From Anaerolineales bacterium (GTDB lineage: Bacteria; Chloroflexota; Anaerolineae; Anaerolineales; Villigracilaceae), in the NCBI GenBank assembly GCA_015075275.1, contig JABTUU010000001.1, positions 558,001 through 622,000 of the forward strand: a stretch of 64,000 bases of DNA. The letters run 5' to 3'. Position numbers and translations under genes: made by a program. The notes below the pieces were generated by a model that was not told where the DNA came from, did not search any database, and worked only from the letters and a program-made list of their open reading frames with translations. Below, in pieces: positions 60,851-64,000 of this stretch; position 1 is the first letter of the stretch; each line of letters starts with the position of its first letter.

Positions 60851-62044
60851 ATGATGGATTTTCATAAAGACCCTCTGCAAATTGCGGCAAATTGGTTGTT
60901 TGGAATTCTTGCCGGCTGGGGCGTTGCTGATCTCTGGGCGCAAGTCTTGATCGGATTCCTCGGCATTTTCCTGCTGATTGCGCTGCTTATGGTAGTGGAT
61001 ATTTTGCTGGTATGGGTTGAGCGTAAGGTAGTCTCGCGCTTTCAATCTCGCATTGGTCCGAATCGCGTCGGGCCGTTCGGGCTAATTCAGCCGTTTGCCG
61101 ATATTATCAAGCTCCTGATCAAAGAAGATACCACGCCCGAAGGAGCGGATAGAGCGCTGTACAACCTCGCGCCCGTGCTTTCGATGATGTCTGTGCTGAT
61201 CTTGTGGGCGGTGGTGCCGCTCGCTCCTACGATCCTCGGCGTAGATTTGAATATCGGCGTGTTGTATATCATTGGGGCGGGCGCGATCGGTACGCTTTCG
61301 ATCATTATGGCGGGATGGTCGTCGAACAATAAGTACTCGCTCTTGGGTGCGTTCCGTGAAGTGGCGGTAATGCTTTCGTTCGAGATCCCGATGTTGACCA
61401 TGATGCTGATCCCGACGATCTTCGCAGGTTCGATGGGCATCGCCGCGATCACGCAGGCGCAAGATGTTTGGTTTTTCTTTCTCGCGCCTTTAGCGGCGAT
61501 CATCTTCCTGATTGCCGCAATCGCTGAACTCGGACGTGCGCCGTTTGATATGGGCGAAGCCGAATCGGAATTGATCTCTGGGTATAACATCGAGTATTCA
61601 GGGATGAAATTCGGTATGTTCTATGCGGGCGAACTCTTGCATGCGTTCACGTTCGGCAGTTTTTGGGCGATTCTGTTTTTCGGCGGATACCGCTTCTTTG
61701 GCTTGGAGAAAGTGAGCGCGTTTTTGGCGATCGCTGTTTTGCTCTTCAAGGCGTTCATTGGTTACTGGATCATCATGTGGGTGAAGTACACGCTGCTTCG
61801 TATACGCATTGACCATATGTTGATTTTCAACTGGAAGTTCCTTACGCCCGTCGCTTTTGCGTTGCTTATGGTAACCGCCTTTATGAACGCGTTGCTCGCC
61901 GCGTCTCCGACTTGGCTCTATGTTAGCGGCATGTTCCTTTCGAACGTCCTTGTCGCATGGATTTCGTTGGAGCTGGCGCGTTTCGCGGCGCATAAAGAAC
62001 GCGAAAAAACAGAAAACGCGCTGACGGCGGATGCGCGCCGCTAA
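60851..62044 (+). CDS. nuoH: NADH-quinone oxidoreductase subunit H
   Basis: 397 aa with eight or nine membrane helices. WVERKVVSRFQSRIGPNRVGPFGLIQ (helix 1-2 loop), EDTTPEGAD and the quinone-chamber ELGRAPFDMGEAESELISGYN are diagnostic. ATG 60851 and ATG 60854 are both possible; TTGGAG lies 5-8 nt upstream. C-terminus is slightly extended and charged. It couples quinone reduction to proton pumping. Confidence 0.97.
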   Translation: MMDFHKDPLQIAANWLFGILAGWGVADLWAQVLIGFLGIFLLIALLMVVDILLVWVERKVVSRFQSRIGPNRVGPFGLIQPFADIIKLLIKEDTTPEGADRALYNLAPVLSMMSVLILWAVVPLAPTILGVDLNIGVLYIIGAGAIGTLSIIMAGWSSNNKYSLLGAFREVAVMLSFEIPMLTMMLIPTIFAGSMGIAAITQAQDVWFFFLAPLAAIIFLIAAIAELGRAPFDMGEAESELISGYNIEYSGMKFGMFYAGELLHAFTFGSFWAILFFGGYRFFGLEKVSAFLAIAVLLFKAFIGYWIIMWVKYTLLRIRIDHMLIFNWKFLTPVAFALLMVTAFMNALLAASPTWLYVSGMFLSNVLVAWISLELARFAAHKEREKTENALTADARR

Positions 62045-62075
62045 CTCTCCGAATCTTTGCAGGGAGAATGCTTTT

Positions 62076-62585
62076 ATGACTGTTGATCAAATTATCTTTC
62101 TCATCGTCGCCGCTATTACGCTTTTTGCGGCGTTTAGCGTAGTGACGACAGGGAATCTTATCCGCGCCGCATTTTGGCTGATTGGCGCGTTGTTTGGCGT
62201 TGCGGCGATCTTTGCGATCCTCCATGCCAGTTTTCTGGCTGTTGTGCAGGTAGTGGTGTACGTCGGCGCTATTGCCATCCTGTTCATCTTTGCGGTGATG
62301 TTGACGCGCAAAGATATGCGCGATCAAGGCGCGCAGTTAAATCGAAATTGGAAATTTGGCGCGTTTTTGTCGGCGCTTGTGTTTGCAGGGCTGTTCTTCC
62401 TTCTGCGAGGATGGGACGGCGTCTCGAAAACTGCGGCGGCCTTCCCGTCCGATTTTGACGCGGTGGCGGCGTTGGGAGGCGCGCTTGTCTCGCCCGACGC
62501 TTATGTCCTGCCGTTTGAAGTCGCATCCGTATTATTAGTCGCCGCGCTGGTTGGCGCTGTGTATGTTGCGTATAACCACAAATAG
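62076..62585 (+). CDS. nuoJ: NADH-quinone oxidoreductase subunit J
   Basis: 169 aa from ATG 62076 (AGGGAGA upstream), five membrane helices. VVQVVVYVGAIAILFIFAVML is the NuoJ helix 3 hallmark; the C-terminus ends EVASVLLVAALVGAVYVA. Follows nuoH by 31 bp; nuoI, which normally sits between them, is missing. Confidence 0.95.
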   Translation: MTVDQIIFLIVAAITLFAAFSVVTTGNLIRAAFWLIGALFGVAAIFAILHASFLAVVQVVVYVGAIAILFIFAVMLTRKDMRDQGAQLNRNWKFGAFLSALVFAGLFFLLRGWDGVSKTAAAFPSDFDAVAALGGALVSPDAYVLPFEVASVLLVAALVGAVYVAYNHK

Positions 62586-62593
62586 GAGATGCG

Positions 62594-62902
62594 ATGATTC
62601 CTTTGTCATGGTATTTGATTTTTTCGGCGGCATTATTTAGCATCGGTTTGTTTGGCGTGTTGACGCGGCGAAACCTGATTGCTATTTTGCTCGGCGTAGA
62701 GTTGATGTTGAACGCGGTAAACGTCAATTTGGTCGCATTTTGGCGCTACGGTGATGTTCATAACATCGCCGGGCAGGCGTTTGCGATCATTGTCTTTGCC
62801 GTCGCCGCCGCGGAAGTGTCGGTAGGGTTGGCGTTGGTGATCTCGGTCTATCGCAAACGCAATACGATTATTGCGGATGAAATTGATATATTGAAGTGGT
62901 GA
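62594..62902 (+). CDS. nuoK: NADH-quinone oxidoreductase subunit K
   Basis: 102 aa, three membrane helices. LLGVELMLNAVNVNLVAF with its membrane Glu and IIVFAVAAAEVSVGLALVISVYR with the second Glu are the conserved proton-channel features. AGGAG lies close to the ATG, with an 8-bp gap from nuoJ. Confidence 0.97.
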   Translation: MIPLSWYLIFSAALFSIGLFGVLTRRNLIAILLGVELMLNAVNVNLVAFWRYGDVHNIAGQAFAIIVFAVAAAEVSVGLALVISVYRKRNTIIADEIDILKW

Positions 62903-62934
62903 GGCGCGACGTATAGCCCGCTGCAAGGATCTTT

Positions 62935-64000
62935 ATGGTTACTGAAACTCTTATCTGGCTTATCCCTTTTCCTCCCGCGCTGGCGTTCTTTTTGATCGTG
63001 TTATTTACGAATCGAAATAAAGCCTTGAGTCACACCATCGCGATCGGCGCCGCGGCGCTTTCGTGGCTGGGCGGCATGGTCGTTTTTGCGCGCGCGCTTC
63101 GTGTGGATGATCTGGGCGCGCGTCCGTTTGCTTCGTCTATTAATTGGCTGGCGACGGGCGACACATGGTTTCGTATCGGCGTGCTGGTAGACCCGCTCAC
63201 AGCGGTGACGCTGTTCTTCGTCGCGTGGACGGTTTTGATGATCTTCATCTATAGCGTTGGATATCACAACTATGGTCAACCGCAAGGCGATCACGATCTT
63301 AAGGGGTTGCCTCCGCACGGAGCGACGGTTGAAGCGAGTGGGCAGAAGCGCGTCGTTCCATCGGTTGAGCCGATGTATTCGCGCTTCTTCGCGTTTATCG
63401 GCTTATTCGCCTTTGGGATGTTCACGCTTGTAGTTTCGGATAATCTGCTCACGCTATTTATCGGTTGGGAGATCATGGGCTTATGCTCGTATCTGCTGAT
63501 CGGATTCTGGTATGGGAAGAAATCTGCGCGCGACGCGGCGGTTAAAGCGTTTATGACCACGCGCATCGGCGACGTGTTTATGCTGTTGGGCATTGCGTAT
63601 TTATATTCAGCGACCGGCACGCTGACCTTCCGAGAGGTTTTCACCGAGTCGACGCTGCGAACGTTGGCGCTGATTCCCAGCGGCGTGTTAGGGCTTTCCG
63701 CCGCTGGCTTGATCGGCTTGTTGCTTTTCATCGGCACGATCGGCAAATCGGCGCAGTTCCCGTTGCACATCTGGTTGCCCGATGCGATGGAGGGACCGAC
63801 GCCCGTCAGCGCGATGATTCACGCCGCCACGATGGTTTCAGCGGGTGTCTATACCGCCATCCGTATGTTCCCGCTGTTGAGCCTCGATGCGCGAACGATG
63901 TCTTTCGTCGCATTTATTGGCGCATTCACTGCGCTATTCGCCGCTACGATCGCGCTCGCGCAAAATGATATTAAGCGCGTGCTGGCGTATTCGACGATTT
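62935..64000 (+). CDS. nuoL: NADH-quinone oxidoreductase subunit L, 3' end outside window
   Basis: 355 codons visible from ATG 62935 (AAGGAT upstream); the frame is open at 64000. Seen: an N-terminal helix pair, LVDPLTAVTLFFVAWTVLM, NLLTLFIGWEIMGLCSYLLIGFWY (conserved Glu), GKSAQFPLHIWLPDAMEGPTP (proton-path Lys) and VSAMIHAATMVSAGVY. A loop of about 27 residues (QPQGDHDLKG to KRVVPSVEP) lies between helices where short forms go directly from GY to the SRFFAF segment. An antiporter-like proton-pumping subunit. Confidence 0.95.
   Translation, partial: MVTETLIWLIPFPPALAFFLIVLFTNRNKALSHTIAIGAAALSWLGGMVVFARALRVDDLGARPFASSINWLATGDTWFRIGVLVDPLTAVTLFFVAWTVLMIFIYSVGYHNYGQPQGDHDLKGLPPHGATVEASGQKRVVPSVEPMYSRFFAFIGLFAFGMFTLVVSDNLLTLFIGWEIMGLCSYLLIGFWYGKKSARDAAVKAFMTTRIGDVFMLLGIAYLYSATGTLTFREVFTESTLRTLALIPSGVLGLSAAGLIGLLLFIGTIGKSAQFPLHIWLPDAMEGPTPVSAMIHAATMVSAGVYTAIRMFPLLSLDARTMSFVAFIGAFTALFAATIALAQNDIKRVLAYSTI

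Overview
The window looks like chromosome of an Anaerolineae-type Chloroflexota bacterium, inferred from gene style rather than a marker gene. The signs are Thr/Pro-rich extracytoplasmic linkers (LysM-CAP protein, parvulin foldase), a large SARP/ATPase/TPR regulator, a dispersed set of short palindromic repeats, a type I glutamine synthetase of 446 aa, both GatCAB and AsnRS, and complex I genes scattered in a non-canonical order. No rRNA, tRNA, CRISPR array or prophage was seen. Most of the window is housekeeping; accessory pieces are concentrated at 20-31 kb and 44-48.5 kb.

Layout. 0-7 kb: end of an M48 protease, obgE, two membrane proteins, an Lgt-family protein, and a radical-SAM protein resembling tetraether-lipid synthases. 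7-20 kb: bioY, argS, rpsT, a LysM-CAP protein, uvrA, an ECF-sigma/DegV/small membrane protein operon, a glycosyltransferase, glnA and an EamA exporter. 20-31 kb: an unassigned structured RNA on the minus strand, tryptophanase, a three-gene XRE/membrane-protein operon with palindromic operators, a dihaem cytochrome c, a REP-associated transposase between four palindromes, a SARP regulator cut by one in-frame TAG, and recJ carrying two repeat-derived insertions in its coding frame. 31-42 kb: aminotransferase, the rpsF-ssb-rpsR operon, a SurA-like foldase, smc, rnc, aldo/keto reductase. 42-48.5 kb: aspS behind a transcription attenuator, a DapB-like gene, a MazF-type toxin, and gatC-gatA-HNH-gatB. 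50-60 kb: a KstD-like flavoprotein with a Crp/Fnr regulator and hemerythrin, asnS, metallophosphoesterase, APC permease, nucleotidyltransferase-like protein, MgtC-type protein. 60-64 kb: nuoA-H-J-K-L, running off the end.

Most striking is the aspS leader. A near-leaderless 23-codon ORF has seven consecutive Asn/Asp codons; its 3' part can pair with the upstream arm of an intrinsic terminator. That is the architecture of ribosome-mediated attenuation of aspartyl-tRNA synthetase. Second are REP-type palindromes shared by a transposase and by the inside of recJ. Third are the roughly 380-nt RNA upstream of the EamA gene and the bacterial Tes-like enzyme. Everything here comes from reading the sequence; no database searches were run.
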